Shown here: in pieces, positions 44,817-55,674 of the stretch
Numbering within the stretch: position 1 is the stretch's first letter
How the letters are laid out: every line of letters starts with the position of its first letter
NCBI GenBank assembly: GCA_036245525.1
Contig: BTPG01000006.1
Span: 70,919,964 to 70,983,963, forward strand
Source: Semisulcospira habei
Lineage: Eukaryota > Mollusca > Gastropoda > Semisulcospiridae
Direction of reading: 5' to 3'
Length of the DNA: 64,000 nt
Program-made: the position numbers and the translations under genes
The notes under the pieces: model-generated
Databases searched by the model: none
What the model was told of the DNA's origin: nothing
What the model saw: the letters and a program-made list of their open reading frames with translations, nothing else

Positions 44817-45135
44817 GTCCGAAATAGCTCAGGCGGTTAAGCGTCGGAACAGGAGAACAAAGGGATCGCCGGGTCGTGGGTTCAAATCCCGTCCCGGCCC
44901 CGGTAGCTGGACTCGCAATCCAGGGGGAAAAAGACGGGCGTGTTCAATAGCATGTCCTTTGAAAGGTCTTGGTAAATCAAAGTGGCACAGTTGGAGTGCG
45001 CCTGAGTTGATCAGTGTTCAGGTCGTACTCCATAGGCAATAGATTTCCCTGTCCGCTATAACCCGCCCGTCAGGGCCGTTCATTATCACTTCGGTACCGT
45101 GGACGTTAAACCCCGAAATAACCTAACCATATTCT
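44817..45135 (+). mobile_element. tRNA-derived SINE, copy 1
   Basis: The head GAGTCCGAAATAGCTCAGGC contains an A box (TAGCTCAGGCGG, 44825-44836) and a B box (GGGTTCAAATCCC, 44878-44890). These are RNA polymerase III promoter elements. The body holds GAGTTGATCAGTGTTCAGGT and CCCGCCCGTCAGGGCCGTTC, and ends GTGGACGTTAAACCCCGAAA. Copy 2 at 53529 is about 90 percent alike by eye. I cannot assign its central domain to a named SINE superfamily. Confidence 0.85.
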
Positions 45136-45185
45136 CTTATTACGTTATTTATGTCATATGTTTTATTTGGCTCCAATGTTCACAG

Positions 45186-45311
45186 ATGATCACGCCACGA
45201 TCATCAGATACCCAGGTCAATGTCGCCCCTGTTAACACGACCACCACATACCGGCACCGCATGCTGTGCTTCCAGACGTGCCAGCTCGACGCCTACTGTC
45301 ATGGGATCAAC
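45186..45311 (+). CDS. orphan PAN/apple-like exon
   Basis: Acceptor TGTTCACAG before 45186 and donor AAC|GTTAAG after 45311 frame 42 codons in phase 0. The sequence includes SSDTQVNVAPVN and MLCFQTCQLDAYCHGIN. The spacing C-x3-C-x5-C-x-G-[IF]-N is that of PAN/apple domains, common in secreted molluscan proteins. The downstream poly-C run follows the donor. A later frame (FTADGLTNSTLDCEFW) could be a remnant of the next part. No neighbouring exon is confirmed, so it may be an exon of an unseen gene or a pseudogene piece. Confidence 0.4.
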
Positions 45312-45324
45312 GTTAAGCCTAAGC

Positions 45325-45346
45325 CCCCCCCCCCCCCCCCCCCCAC
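45325..45346. repeat. poly-C run
   Basis: About 21 C residues just after the PAN-like exon. Confidence 0.9.
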
Positions 45347-45459
45347 CTCGGTCGCGTGCTCTCACGTCATTTGAGAACTTTACAGCCGATGGTCTGACCA
45401 ACAGCACTTTGGACTGTGAATTTTGGTCAAAGATTTAAGTTCGAATTGTATGCATCATT

Positions 45460-45657
45460 ATTAGTTGTGTTGCGATATATGCTTTGCCAGTGGTTCTTGT
45501 CGTCTCAAGGGCGCGGGCAGGGAGTTCATGTCAAAGGTAAAGTCTCTAAAGTCTAAATCTCTCGACCTTTATCTTTGACATGAAATCACTGATCGGACCC
45601 GAGAGGCGGCAAGAACCACTGGCAAAGCGTAAATCGTAATACAACGATTTTCGTCTT
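45460..45657. mobile_element. TIR element, 40-bp terminal inverted repeats
   Basis: GCTTTGCCAGTGGTTCTTG and its inverse CAAGAACCACTGGCAAAGC, with weaker extension to GTTGTGTTGCGAT and ATCGTAATACAAC. TCATGTCAAAGGTAAAG and its inverse lie inside. It is a single copy in the window. Confidence 0.75.
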
Positions 45658-45686
45658 CAAATGTAAATGTAAGGCGCTAGTCCTTG

Positions 45687-45767
45687 TAACACTTTCCGAG
45701 ACGTGCCGCATTGGAAGACAAGGCTTTATACCGCACATCCAGATACGACACGTCTCGAACGAGTTAA
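45687..45767. mobile_element. hairpin element, family F (worn)
   Basis: CCGAGACGTGCCGCATTGGA and CACGTCTCGAACGAGTTAA. Its right TTAA is also the left TTAA of the next element. Confidence 0.7.
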
Positions 45768-45924
45768 CCCCTTCCCTACGGAGGAAGACAAAACAAGTCC
45801 AAGCTGCAAGAGGCATAGATTTTCACGAGCCCCCGCAGTTGTGGGTGCTCATGAGGAACCACGTCTCTTGCTGACGCCACTTTGTATCCAAGTTTTTTGG
45901 ACGGCCAGGGCTCTTATACGTTTA
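45764..45924. mobile_element. hairpin element, family A
   Basis: TTAACCCCTTCCCTACGGAG start, worn hairpin around CCCCCGCAGTTGTGGGTG. Its right part leads into the 44-bp array. Confidence 0.75.
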
Positions 45925-46338
45925 ACCTGTTCAGTACCGAGAGGACGGCCAGGGCTCTTATACGTTTAACCTGTTCAGTACCGAGAGGACGGCCAGGGCT
46001 CTTATACGTTTAACCTGTTCAGTACCGAGTGGACGGCCAGGGCTCTTATACGTTTAACCTGTTCAGTACCGAGAGGACGGCCAGGGCTCTTATACGTTTA
46101 ACCTGTTCAGTACCGAGAGGACGGCCAGGGCTCTTATACGTTTAACCTGTTCAGTACCGAGAGGACGGCCAGGGCTCTTATACGTTTAACCTGTTCAGTA
46201 CCGAGAGGACGGCCAGGGCTCTTATACGTTTAACCTGTTCAGTACCGAGAGGACGGCCAGGGCTCTTATACGTTTAACCTGTTCAGTACCGAGAGGACGG
46301 CCAGGGCTCTTATACGTTTAACCTGTTCAGTACCGAGA
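45901..46338. repeat. 44-bp tandem array, 10 units, from family A junction
   Basis: The unit begins ACGGCCAGGGCTCTTATACG and ends TTTAACCTGTTCAGTACCGA plus GAGG. Starts fall every 44 bp from 45901 to 46297. Copies are nearly identical (one GAGTGG variant). The unit joins the right part of one family A element to the TTAA-bearing left end of the next. Confidence 0.95.
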
Positions 46339-46530
46339 AAAAATCTGAACACACCATCCAACTGGAAGAGGTATAGATCCTCATGAGCCCCCGCAGTCGC
46401 GGGGGCTCATGAGGGTCTATACCTCTTGCTGACACCACTTTGAATCCATCCATGTTTGTGTAACAGATGGGGCAGTTTGGTGCTGTATCAGAAACACAAT
46501 CTGCGTCAGCTGGCACTGAGCGGGATAATT
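46318..46530. mobile_element. hairpin element, family A
   Basis: TTAACCTGTTCAGTACCGAG start (inside the last array unit), perfect hairpin AGATCCTCATGAGCCCCCGC around CAGTCG, right end CTGGCACTGAGCGGGATAA. Confidence 0.88.
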
Positions 46531-47105
46531 AAGAAAAACTCATTCCACGTCTACTGTCAGCACAATGGTTAACAGACGATACTTGCACGAGATGCGCTTG
46601 ATTTTGTACGATGAAACAGGGTTAAAGGGGTCTAAATTTGTTTGCTTAAGTGTTTGTCTTGCAATCAGTAATACCCTTCGCCTTGCGTCATCTGTGGTCC
46701 TCGGAGTACAATTACTCATATCACATTTGTGTGGAAATGACACGATTAATAAACAATGACGCCTGTTGCTTGTAAAGTGCCTATTAAGAGCTAATTAATC
46801 AGAACCTGTCTTGTGCTCACTTCACGACAAGTAAGATGACGTTTATTTAGTTACTAAATGCAAAGTACCTGCTAAGGCAAGCTGCCCTATGTGGAGCTTC
46901 GACTGCCAAAATTAGCCGATTTAAATGGTTATGTCAATGTTGTCTAGCCTTAGAATTAAATGTGAGCAGGCACAGGGAAGTAACAGAGCACCGTTTGCTA
47001 CTGCCCCTTGTGTGCAACGAAGAAACTCTCCTGCGTACAAAGGAAAAGAAGAGCAGAAATGCCCGTCGTATTACGACATTCAGACTTTTTATAATTTATT
47101 CTCTA
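46531..47105. other. no gene seen
   Basis: Segments near 46610-46830 resemble 53085-53330 (for example ACACGATTAATAAACA and AGAGCTAATTAATCAGAAC). This is an old duplicated non-coding block, which again precedes a family D element in both places. Confidence 0.5.
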
Positions 47106-47320
47106 ATTAACTCATTCAGCCCGACGGCCGTATTTCCTAAATTTTGGAGGTGTCATCTAATGACTATGTACCAGTAGAAGGAGATGTATCGACCATGATA
47201 ATTCAAGGGCGGTACCAGATTAGCTTGGCGCCGACAGGCGCCAAGCTAATCTGGCACTACCCTTGAATTATCATGGTCGAACCATCTCCTGCTGTAGGGC
47301 GTCAGGGCTGAATGGGTTAA
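47106..47320. mobile_element. hairpin element, family D, full length, TTAA-bounded
   Basis: TTAACTCATTCAGCCCGACG and GGGCTGAATGGGTTAA ends. Central hairpin CCATGATAATTCAAGGGCGG with inverse around GGCGCCGACAGGCGCC. Reference copy for family D. Confidence 0.9.
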
Positions 47321-47467
47321 TCAGAATATGACCTAGCAGGTTAATAGCTTATGTTTAAGATTTTAATACATATACAATCTGGAGAAATAAAATAAAATCA
47401 ATGCTGATGGATTCAGACGTATTACGTATGTCGGTGGGACAGTGGGTATCGCGACATCATATAAATC

Positions 47468-47535
47468 AAGATGAGGATTTCATCCCAAAGTAAACCGTAT
47501 TGTTTGAAGCTCACATGCGTTTTTCTTTTATAATT
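47468..47535. repeat. dispersed repeat, copy 2 (left piece)
   Basis: TTCATCCCAAAGTAAACCGT and TTTGAAGCTCACATGCG match 3128-3185. The repeat resumes at 51786 after the LINE. Confidence 0.65.
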
Positions 47536-47689
47536 ACGGTATTTATAATGTGCTTATCTTATAATAATCACAACTCGCACACGCATGCGCACGCTTTAGA
47601 CAAAGACTCACGTAACACAAATAGTGAAAACACATTACGACGGTCAGCTTGGGGTGGGAAGTGTGGTGATATAGTGCTAGAACTGTTGA

Positions 47690-50600
47690 AAGAGGTGAGT
47701 TTTGAGGGCGGACTGGAAGGAGGAGAGCGAATGTTTCTGACGGAGAGAGAGTGGGAGAGTGTTCCAGGTGGATGAACCGTATACTGAGAAGGAGCGGGGG
47801 CCGAAAGTGCTGAGTTTGGTGCGGGGGATGAGGAGGCGGAGAGGGTCGGAGGCGGAGCGGAGGGAGCGGGGAGGAGTGTAGGGGTGAAGTAAGTTGGAGA
47901 GATAGGCAGGAGCGTAGTTGTTCAGGGATTTGTAGCAGAGAGACAGAATCTTGTATTGGATACGTTGGGGGATGGGGAGCCAGTGAAGGAGCTTGAGCAG
48001 GGGAGTGAGATGTGGTCGGATTTTTTCTTTCTGAGGACTAGGCGTTCAGCATTGTTCTGGACGCGCTGGAGAGTGAGAGTGGTGGAGTGAGGAAGGCCGG
48101 AAAGGAGAGAGTTGTAGTAGTCGATGCGAGATAAGATGAGAGAGACAGCGAGTTTGGTGGCAGCTTCGGTAGTGAGGTATTTTCTGATCTGACTGATGCG
48201 GCGGAGGTGGAAATAACATGCCTGGGCCGTGGCGGAGACGAAGCTGGTCATGGAAAGAGAGGAATCAAGGTTCTTGACCGAGTCAGAGAGGGAGATGGGG
48301 GTGCTGTCGAGTTGAAGGTGGAGAGAGGGAGGGAGCTGGGAAAGTTTCTGGCGAGTGCCTACCAGGATGGCTTCTGTTTTGTCGTCGTTCAGTTTGAGCT
48401 TGTTTGCTGTCATCCAGTTTTTCACGTCTTCATAGCAGTCAGCCGTGCGAGTCAGTAGTGTCTGAGTGTTGTCGAGTTTGTCTTTGTCTAGTAGTTGTGA
48501 GTCGTCAGCGTAGAGGTGGTGGTGTATGTGGTGAGACTGGATGATGTTGGACAGGGGAGAGGTGTAGAGTGTGAAAAGGACCGGGCCCAGGACGGACCCC
48601 TGTGCAACGCCGCAGGAGAGCCTGACTGGGTTGGAGGAGACGCCGTCGATGGTGACGGACTGCTGTCTGTCGGAGAGGTAGGAGAAAAACCAGGAGTGAG
48701 CAGAGTCAGTGGTGCCAAAGGAGTGGTGAAGGCGGTGGAGGAGGATAGAGTGGTCTATGGTGTCGAAGGCGGCAGAGAGATCGAGTAGCGTAAGAAGGGA
48801 GATGTTGCCCTAGTCAGTGGAGAGAAGCAGGTCGTTAAGGATATGTAGAAGGGCTGTTTCAGTGCTGTGATGTTTGCGATAGGCAGACTGGAAGGGACTG
48901 AGGAGGTTGTTGTCGGCGAGGTGGAGGTCGAGTTGGTTGAGGACAACCTTCTCAAGAAGCTTGGACAGGAAAGAGAGATTGGAGACTGGGCGATAGTTCT
49001 TGAGTTCGTTTGGGTCGAGGTTGTGTTTTTTGAGGAGAGGACGGACGATGGCGGACTTGAAGATATCGGGGACGGAGCCATTCTCTAGAGATGTGTTGAT
49101 GATGTCGGTAATGAAGGGCAAAAGTTTTGGGAGGCCGTCCCGGTAGAGGGAAGCTGGGAGGGGGTCTAGTTCGCAGGTTTTGAAAGGCATGGACTTTATG
49201 GTCTTGAGGACTTCATCCTGAGAGACGGGGCGGAAGGACGAGAGGGGAGTGCCGGAAAAGGGGGGGGGGGGGGTCAGGAAGGCAAGGCGGAGAAGGCAGA
49301 GTGTCGAGTGTGTTGCGCAGAGTTTGGATTTTGTCGGAGAAATAGGAGGAAAAAGCGGACGGAAGTTCTTCTTTGCTGTGTGTGTTGGGAAGAGGAGAGT
49401 CTTTAGAAGTGCCTAGGAGTGTGTTCATGGTAGCGTAGAGGGTTTTGGAAGAAGTGAATTCCTGGATTTTGTTTTGAAGGTGTTTGCGTTTGGAGTCGGA
49501 GATCATTCTGCAGACTTTGGATCTGGTGGTTTGGAAGATCTCTCTGTGAACGGTGAGGTCAGATGAGCGCCAGCGGCGTTCCGCTTGTCGACGCTCGCGC
49601 TTGGCCTCAGCTAAGTCGTTAGTGAGCCAGGGGGAGGGGAGTCGGTTGGGTATGGAACAGGTGGTGACAGGGGCATGGGTGTCTAAAAGTTTTCGAAGGG
49701 AGGAATCGAAATGGGATGCAAGATCGGGAGAGGGGGCGGGGTCCAAGAGAAGGTCGACAGCTTCGTCGAAGAAGTTCTCTCGGTTGACAGATTTTAGTTT
49801 GCGACGAGAGACAAAGAGCTTGGGATTTTTCGGGGGAGGTAGGTTGAGGGCGACGAGAATAGCGAGGTGGTTGGAGGGAAGCACAGAAGAGGTGTCAAAG
49901 TCGAGGAAGAGTTGATCGGAGGTGCGGGTGATGATCCAGTCGAGGTGTGGCCGAGTCGGTGGGTGGGTTTAGTGATGTGTTGTGTAAGATTGTGGTTTGA
50001 AAGTGACGTGCAAAGGCGTTTTGTGTCGGGGTGGTCGGGTGTGACGAAGTGGAAGTTAGTCGCCAAGAAGGATGTGTTTTCCGGGTCGTGTGCTGTAGTG
50101 GTCGAGGAGGAGATCGAACTCGGTGAGGAACATGGAGAAGATGAGGGACTGGCCAGGGAGTGTTGCTACGGCCTCGACAGATTCAAAGGAGGGATGAGCA
50201 AAAGGGAGAGACTGAGAGAAGGAGAGGTGAGCAGAAAGACAGTCCCTGTAGATGATGGTAATGCCACCCCCTCTGGAAGCACGCGGGAAGGGGGTCAGGC
50301 GGTAGCCACTCGGAGTGATGCTGGCGATGATGGGTTCATCACCAGCTGAGCGGAGCCACGTTTCAGTGATCACGACAACATTTAGGTCATTGTCTAGGAT
50401 GAAATCTGAAATCACGTCGGCTTTGCCATCTTTGCAGACAGACTGTGCATTGAACAGACACAGTTTTAGGTTGGATGAGCCAGAAGAGGAAGAGGGAGAA
50501 GAAACGGACGAAGAAGAGGACAAAGGAAGAGGTGGGGAGGGGGGAAAGAGGATGGAGGGGGGTGGAGGGGGAGGGGGGAGGAAAAGACGGGGAAGGAGAA

Positions 50601-51123
50601 CCGGGCAGGAAAGAGGATGCGAGAGGAGGGTGAGGGGAGGAGGGGGAGGAGGAGGAAGGGGAGTAGGAAAAGCTGAGGTAGAGGGAGGGGGAGGGCGAAG
50701 GGGAGGAGAAAGGGGGAGAGGGGACGAGGAGGAAAAAGCAGGCGAAGGAGGAGGGGGTGAGGGGGAGGAAGGGGGAGGAGGGCGGGGGAGGGGGCGGCCG
50801 AGGAAAGCAGGGAGCAGTAGATGAGCAAGAGTGGAAAGGAAATGGGAGAAGAAGGAAGGGAGGTGGAGAAATCGAGGAGGCGGGGGTAGGCGGAAGGGGT
50901 GGAAGAGCATAGGAAAAGGGGAAGAAGAGTGTGGTTGTGTTTGTGGTGGTGAGTCCCGCCTTTTACTAATTCCGCCCCTGTGGCCTCTCTTTCGCGATCG
51001 GATGCCACGTAAGGCATCTGCAACACTGTCAGCGGCACCGGCCGCGCAGTAGGTGGCGTGGCGACGTAGAGATAGCAGTTGTTGGCGTGTGTATTTGATG
51101 AGCATGATTGTTTGTGAGGACAA
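47690..51123 (-). pseudogene. L2-group LINE endonuclease/RT polyprotein
   Basis: A low-complexity Pro/Ser-rich amino end is followed by the endonuclease (LKLCLFNAQSVCKDGKADVI, VVVITETWL, ILLGD; 51123-50056). The middle segments are in three frames (50066-49794, 49884-49213, 49190-48810), so there are at least three frameshifts. One lies at the C run near 49260. RT motifs are NYRPVSNLSFLSKLLEKVVL, then after an in-frame stop near 48810 [32 protein letters not shown] and YADD in [10 protein letters not shown]. The end reads NTLPLSLRQKHSLSSFQSAL, then KTHLF. The catalytic YADD is intact. A short deletion in the endonuclease follows PGQSLIFSM. Confidence 0.88.
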
Positions 51124-51155
51124 GAAAGAGGAAGACGAGAAGAGGGTTCAGTAGG

Positions 51156-51171
51156 GTGTGTGTGTGTGAGT

Positions 51172-51254
<83 letters not shown>
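51156..51254. repeat. (TG)n microsatellite
   Basis: TG array in the 5' region of the L2-group LINE. Confidence 0.95.
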
Positions 51255-51255
<1 letters not shown>

Positions 51256-51785
51256 CGGTGTGTGTGCCGGTGTGTGTGTGAGCGGTGTGCGACCTGATTT
51301 CCGGTCGGTCAGCGGCGAGATCGGGCAATGGCGCCGAAAGTGGGGAGGGCGAGATGTCGACGAGAGAGCACACGAAAACCTATAGAACGGTAGGAACACG
51401 AACGAGTCTACAACAACCAAGCAGCAGATGCAACCACGGGTGGCAAACAGACTCACACAGTAAACATATCACACACTAGCACGCAGCACATGAAAACAGG
51501 GCGCGGAAAGGCTCGGTGAACCCACGCTGCGGAAAAAGCAAAATGGCGACGTAAACAAAAATTCAAATGACAGACACAATTCAATACGATACCACTCAAA
51601 CAGCAACCAGATCCGACGGAACACAAGCATAATCCTCATCAGCGCACTCTTATACGATACTCAGCAGACTTTCAGCACACGAAACACAGTACATCCAACG
51701 AAAAACCACTAAACACTGGGAGCGAAAACACGTGGTAGGTCGCACAAACAAGATGGCGCCCGTAACTTTTAGGGAAAATTCAGAT

Positions 51786-52440
51786 TTCATGTTCATATTT
51801 TTAAGCTTATCCTTCTGATCCTGTTCCTTTCTTTCAACACAACTTCTGATCAAAACACACCGGCGCACACAAATAAAGAGGGACACATGGCGCTTTCCAC
51901 TATCAGTACGCTCTGTGGGCTGGAATAATGACAGGAATTCTGAAGAGGAAGAATAGCACGAGCATCAAAATAACGTGACTATAAGCTTCACTACATGGCA
52001 TCGCTAGTCCTTCGACGCCGTGTACACAGTGACAAATTTGATGTCAATTCAGAAACACTGTATAACACTGACATCTGGTGCTTTGCGATAATTTAGGAAC
52101 ATAGTGTAATTCGGACGTTTTTGGCGCCTTGACGTCACCGTCACTGTCTGACCCTTTTCTAGAAGTCGACAATTCTTACTCTTTTCTTCTTTTTTTTCAG
52201 GGGGGTAGGGGGTGGGGGTGGGGGCTCAATGAATTACTTTTTACGAAAAGTTGAAAAGGTAGAAAGCTGGCTAACAAACTCATTCAATGTCTATTTGCAA
52301 GCTAGCTATATCCTAAATTTCGAAAGAATAGAACAAAAATTACGGACTCAAATACGGGTGAACGGACTTTATATAAACGGCAATTTTTGTCTTTAACGAG
52401 TCCTCTATTTAATATATGCTCGGAGGCTCTCCGAAACATC
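51786..52440. repeat. dispersed repeat, copy 2 (right piece)
   Basis: Collinear with about 3195-4270: AAGCTTATCCTTCTGATCC, GAATAGCACGAGCATCAAA, TTCATGTC-like and TATGCTCGGAGG blocks, diverged by many substitutions and small gaps. Confidence 0.65.
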
Positions 52441-52502
52441 TCGATCAAAGCATTTCGTAAAGTTTCAGGCCTATACGTACACACACACCGGAGATACTTG
52501 TG

Positions 52503-52620
<118 letters not shown>

Positions 52621-52649
52621 CACGCGCCCTCGGAGCTTCTCCGCCATAT

Positions 52650-52800
52650 GTACGTTCAACAGCGCGATTAGAGTAGCTAAGGATGACGTAATTGTTATCG
52701 TATTACTTCACTGTCAGAGTCTGATGTGTCGACATTTGCATGCTACGGAACGTGCTCCGACCAGCTCTATCTCAAAGTTTAATACGGCAGACAAAAACCG
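52650..52800. repeat. dispersed repeat shared with 1610-1770
   Basis: TGCATGCTACGGAACGTGCT and CCGACCAGCTCTATCTCAAA match 1698-1740. Both follow a (CA)n array. Confidence 0.55.
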
Positions 52801-52817
52801 AGATGACAGCATTCCAG

Positions 52818-52918
52818 CAAGCAAACTCCTCGGGCCCTCGACGGCCGCAGTGAGCCCGCGCAAGGCTATGCGCGAGCCCACTGCGGCCGTCCTGGACCCG
52901 AAGACGCTTTGTTACCGG
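52818..52918. mobile_element. hairpin element, family G
   Basis: CTCCTCGGGCCCTCGACGGC and GCGGCCGTCCTGGACCCGAA around GCGCAAGGCTATGCGC. Confidence 0.82.
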
Positions 52919-53352
52919 GAAAATAGTCTGTATATCTTATTCACCCATCGCTAATTAATTTGCTTAGAAATAGATATCTTAATTGACATTTCGCTCGCCA
53001 TTATTACCCACGTCACGATGATATTGCAGTTAATAGTTTGTCGTAGATTGCGCGGGGGACAATACTGTAACAAGAGCCGTTGGATTCTGTACTCTGCAGG
53101 GTTAAGAGGATCTAATTGTTTGCATAGATGTTTGTCCTACAATGAATAATTCCCCTTGTAGATTGCATCTGTCAACGTTTATGTCATCCTTAGAGTCCTT
53201 AGAGTACAAGCACCCATATCAGACTGAGTGGAAATGACATGATTAATATAATAAACAAGATGACGCCTGTTGTGTTTAAAGTGCCCATTCACAGCTAATT
53301 AATCAGAACCTGGTTTCCGCTTCACTTCATGACCTGAAAGATGACGTCTATT
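52919..53352. other. no gene seen
   Basis: Partly homologous to 46610-46830. No coding signal. Confidence 0.5.
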
Positions 53353-53470
53353 TAACCCATTGTACCCAAAGACCGAAATCGCCGACAGGCGCCAAGCGAA
53401 TCTGGCACTACCCTTGAAATATCATGGTCGACCCATCTCCTGCTGTAGTGAGTCAGGGCTGAATGGGTTA
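53353..53470. mobile_element. hairpin element, family D (right half)
   Basis: GGCGCCAAGCGAATCTGGCA, ATCATGGTCGACCCATCTCC, and GGGCTGAATGGGTTAA end. Confidence 0.75.
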
Positions 53471-53528
53471 AGTACAAAGGAGAAGAAGAGCAGAAAAAGT
53501 CTTGCATGTTACAACATTCAAACCGTAG

Positions 53529-53828
53529 AGTCCGAAATAGCTCAGGCGGTTAAACGTCGAGCAGGAGAGCGAAGGGAATCGCCGGGTCGTGGGTTCGAAT
53601 CCCGTCCCGGCCCCGGTAGCTGGACTCACAATTCAATAGCATGTCCGTTGAAAGGTCATGGTAAATCAAAGTGGCACAGTTGGAGTGCGCCTGAGTTGAT
53701 CAGTGTTCAGGTCGTACTCCATAGGCAATAGATTTCCCTGTCCCCCATAACCCGCCCGTCAGGGCCGTCCATGATCACCTCGGTGCTGTGGACGTTAAAC
53801 CCGAACTAACCAACCAACTAACCAACCA
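53529..53828 (+). mobile_element. tRNA-derived SINE, copy 2
   Basis: A box TAGCTCAGGCGG at 53538-53549 and B box GGGTTCGAATCCC at 53591-53603. It has the same body as copy 1 minus a segment after GGACTC, and ends in an (AACC)n tail. Confidence 0.88.
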
Positions 53829-53836
53829 TTCAAACC

Positions 53837-54480
53837 GTATAAGTTAATGAGCTCATTTCTCCTTGTTACCCTTTCCTCCAGTATAAGTTAATGAGCTCTT
53901 TTCTCCTTGTTACCCTTTCCTCCAGTATAAGTTAATGAGCTCTTTTCTCCTTGTTACCCTTTCCTCCAGTATAAGTTAATGAGCTCTTTTCTCCTTGTTA
54001 CCCTTTCCTCCAGTATAAGTTAATGAGCTCTTTTCTCCTTGTTACCCTTTCCTCCAGTATAAGTTAATGAGCTCTTTTCTCCTTGTTACCCTTTCCTCCA
54101 GTATAAGTTAATGAGCTCTTTTCTCCTTGTTACCCTTTCCTCCAGTATAAGTTAATGAGCTCTTTTCTCCTTGTTACCCTTTCCTCCAGTATAAGTTAAT
54201 GAGCTCTTTTCTCCTTGTTACCCTTTCCTCCAGTATAAGTTAATGAGCTCTTTTCTCCTTGTTACCCTTTCCTCCAGTATAAGTTAATGAGCTCTTTTCT
54301 CCTTGTTACCCTTTTCTCCAGTATAAGTTAATGAGCTCTTTTCTCCTTGTTACCCTTTCCTCCAGTTTAAGTTAATGAGCTCTTTTCTCCTTGTTACCCT
54401 TTCCTCCAGTATAAGTTAATGAGCTCTTTTCTCCTTGTTACCCTTTCCTCCAGTATAAGTTAATAAGCTCTTTTCTCCTC
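53837..54480. repeat. 44-bp tandem array, about 14.6 units
   Basis: The unit begins GTATAAGTTAATGAGCTCTT and ends CCTTGTTACCCTTTCCTCCA. It starts every 44 bp from 53837 to 54453. Only a handful of single-base variants are seen. Each unit holds GAGCTC and a pyrimidine-rich stretch. The left edge abuts the SINE tail. Confidence 0.97.
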
Positions 54481-54532
54481 GTCTTCGGGTCCACGCTGCT
54501 GTCGTGGGCCCGAGGACCTTTGCTTACTGGTT
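54480..54532. mobile_element. hairpin element, family G (half)
   Basis: GTCTTCGGGTCCACGCTGCT then GTCGTGGGCCCGAGGACC and TTTGCTTACT, a collapsed copy. Confidence 0.65.
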
Positions 54533-54723
54533 TATTATCCTTTTTTTGTTGTTGCTGTTGTTGTTGTTCTTGTCTGGAGCAGGTCCATTTAAGTGCTGAT
54601 TAATGTGAATGAGTTTTCTGCTCCACTGCACGACATGCATCCAGTTTACGACCTAATGGCGGCAGCAACAGGAGGGGACATCACAGCATTATTACTTTGT
54701 ATCCGTGTGCAGCCGCGTTAACT

Positions 54724-54833
54724 TTAACCCGTTCACTGCCGAGACAAATTAAACACATACCCATCTGCAAGCGATATAGATCTTCATGAGCCCCCGCAGT
54801 TGCGGGGGCTCATGAGGATCTATGCCTCTTCCT
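54724..54833. mobile_element. hairpin element, family A (right end lost)
   Basis: TTAACCCGTTCACTGCCGAG, hairpin CCCCCGCAGTTGCGGGGG. It is followed by (TTCG)n instead of the normal right end. Confidence 0.8.
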
Positions 54834-55599
54834 GTTCGTTCGTTCGTTCGTTCCATTTTTTATGTCCCACTGGCACATAAGTGATCGGGGACTAGCTAAT
54901 AAAGCTTTAGCTGACAACAACACAACATGGTCAGATATGTTTAACTAGGGTTAAAAAAGGAGCGCAAGTTAATTTAATTTGATTTAATTTAATTTAATTT
55001 AATTTAGCCTCTCACCCACGACATTGGTCCACTATGTACAAAACAGAGTATTACTTTACTTCCAATTAAAATCAATGTTAAAATTTCAGGACCACCATTA
55101 AAAATATATTTCATTAGAAGTTTAAAATCAAGAAAAGTTAAAATTTATTTACAGTAAGACTAAAAATAGAGACAAAAACCAATTTTCTTTTGGCCGGTGT
55201 CCTGGTCAGACCTGCTGCTTCACTGTTTGTGGATCAGTTGTGTGGATCACACATTGTGTCTGCTGATCTCTACAGCCTACAGCCAGGTCGTTTAGACCAT
55301 ATTGGACCAGTGATAGTATGAGATTAGTTAGCTTTAACTTGGTGTCCCTGGAGTCACAACAAGGTAAACCAGTATTTATTTAAGTCGACGTGGACTTTAT
55401 TTACTATTTAAAAATCCAACTTAAAATTCCAAGATCACCTATATAAAAGAATGTTTAAAAATAGTTCCGGTTTCCGTCATATTTTTTCATGAGCTGGTTA
55501 AGAACAGAAAGCCAATATGTACAATCCTTATAAAAGCTGCCCGCGCGGCAGGCTTACAAGATCGCGTAGGTACCGTAGAAAGTAACAGAGTAATGCTAC
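54834..55599. other. no gene seen
   Basis: (TTCG)n, an (AATTT)n patch near 54975-55006 and AT-rich sequence. The right part may be 3' UTR of the LINE to the right. Confidence 0.5.
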
Positions 55600-55674
55600 A
55601 GGATGCTTGCGCATCAACAAAAGGGTTGCGCCAGCCTATTAGTTTATAAACAGATCGACGCTGATATGCTCATA

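Larger units (their letters stand above)
47536..51785 (-). mobile_element. L2-group LINE, nearly full length
   Basis: The minus strand holds a GC-rich 5' region with a (CA)n array, a proline-rich amino end, endonuclease, RT and carboxy end. It splits an older dispersed repeat, which fixes the insertion limits to within a few bases. Frameshifts and a stop make it inactive. Confidence 0.85.

Noticed and set aside
44820..44892. tRNA gene
   Set aside because: A and B boxes are present, but the sequence does not close into a cloverleaf with a clear anticodon arm. It continues into a repeated body shared with 53529, so it is a SINE head.
45901..46338. CRISPR-like array
   Set aside because: Units are directly contiguous without unique spacers, and the genome is eukaryotic. 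The same holds for 53837-54480.
48867..51052. Plus-strand Gly/Glu/Val-rich frames
   Set aside because: They are antisense shadows of the L2-group LINE coding strand.
51730..51760. AAGATGGCGCC as a promoter YY1-like site for the L2 LINE
   Set aside because: It lies on the strand opposite to the LINE and near its very 5' edge. One short match is not enough evidence.
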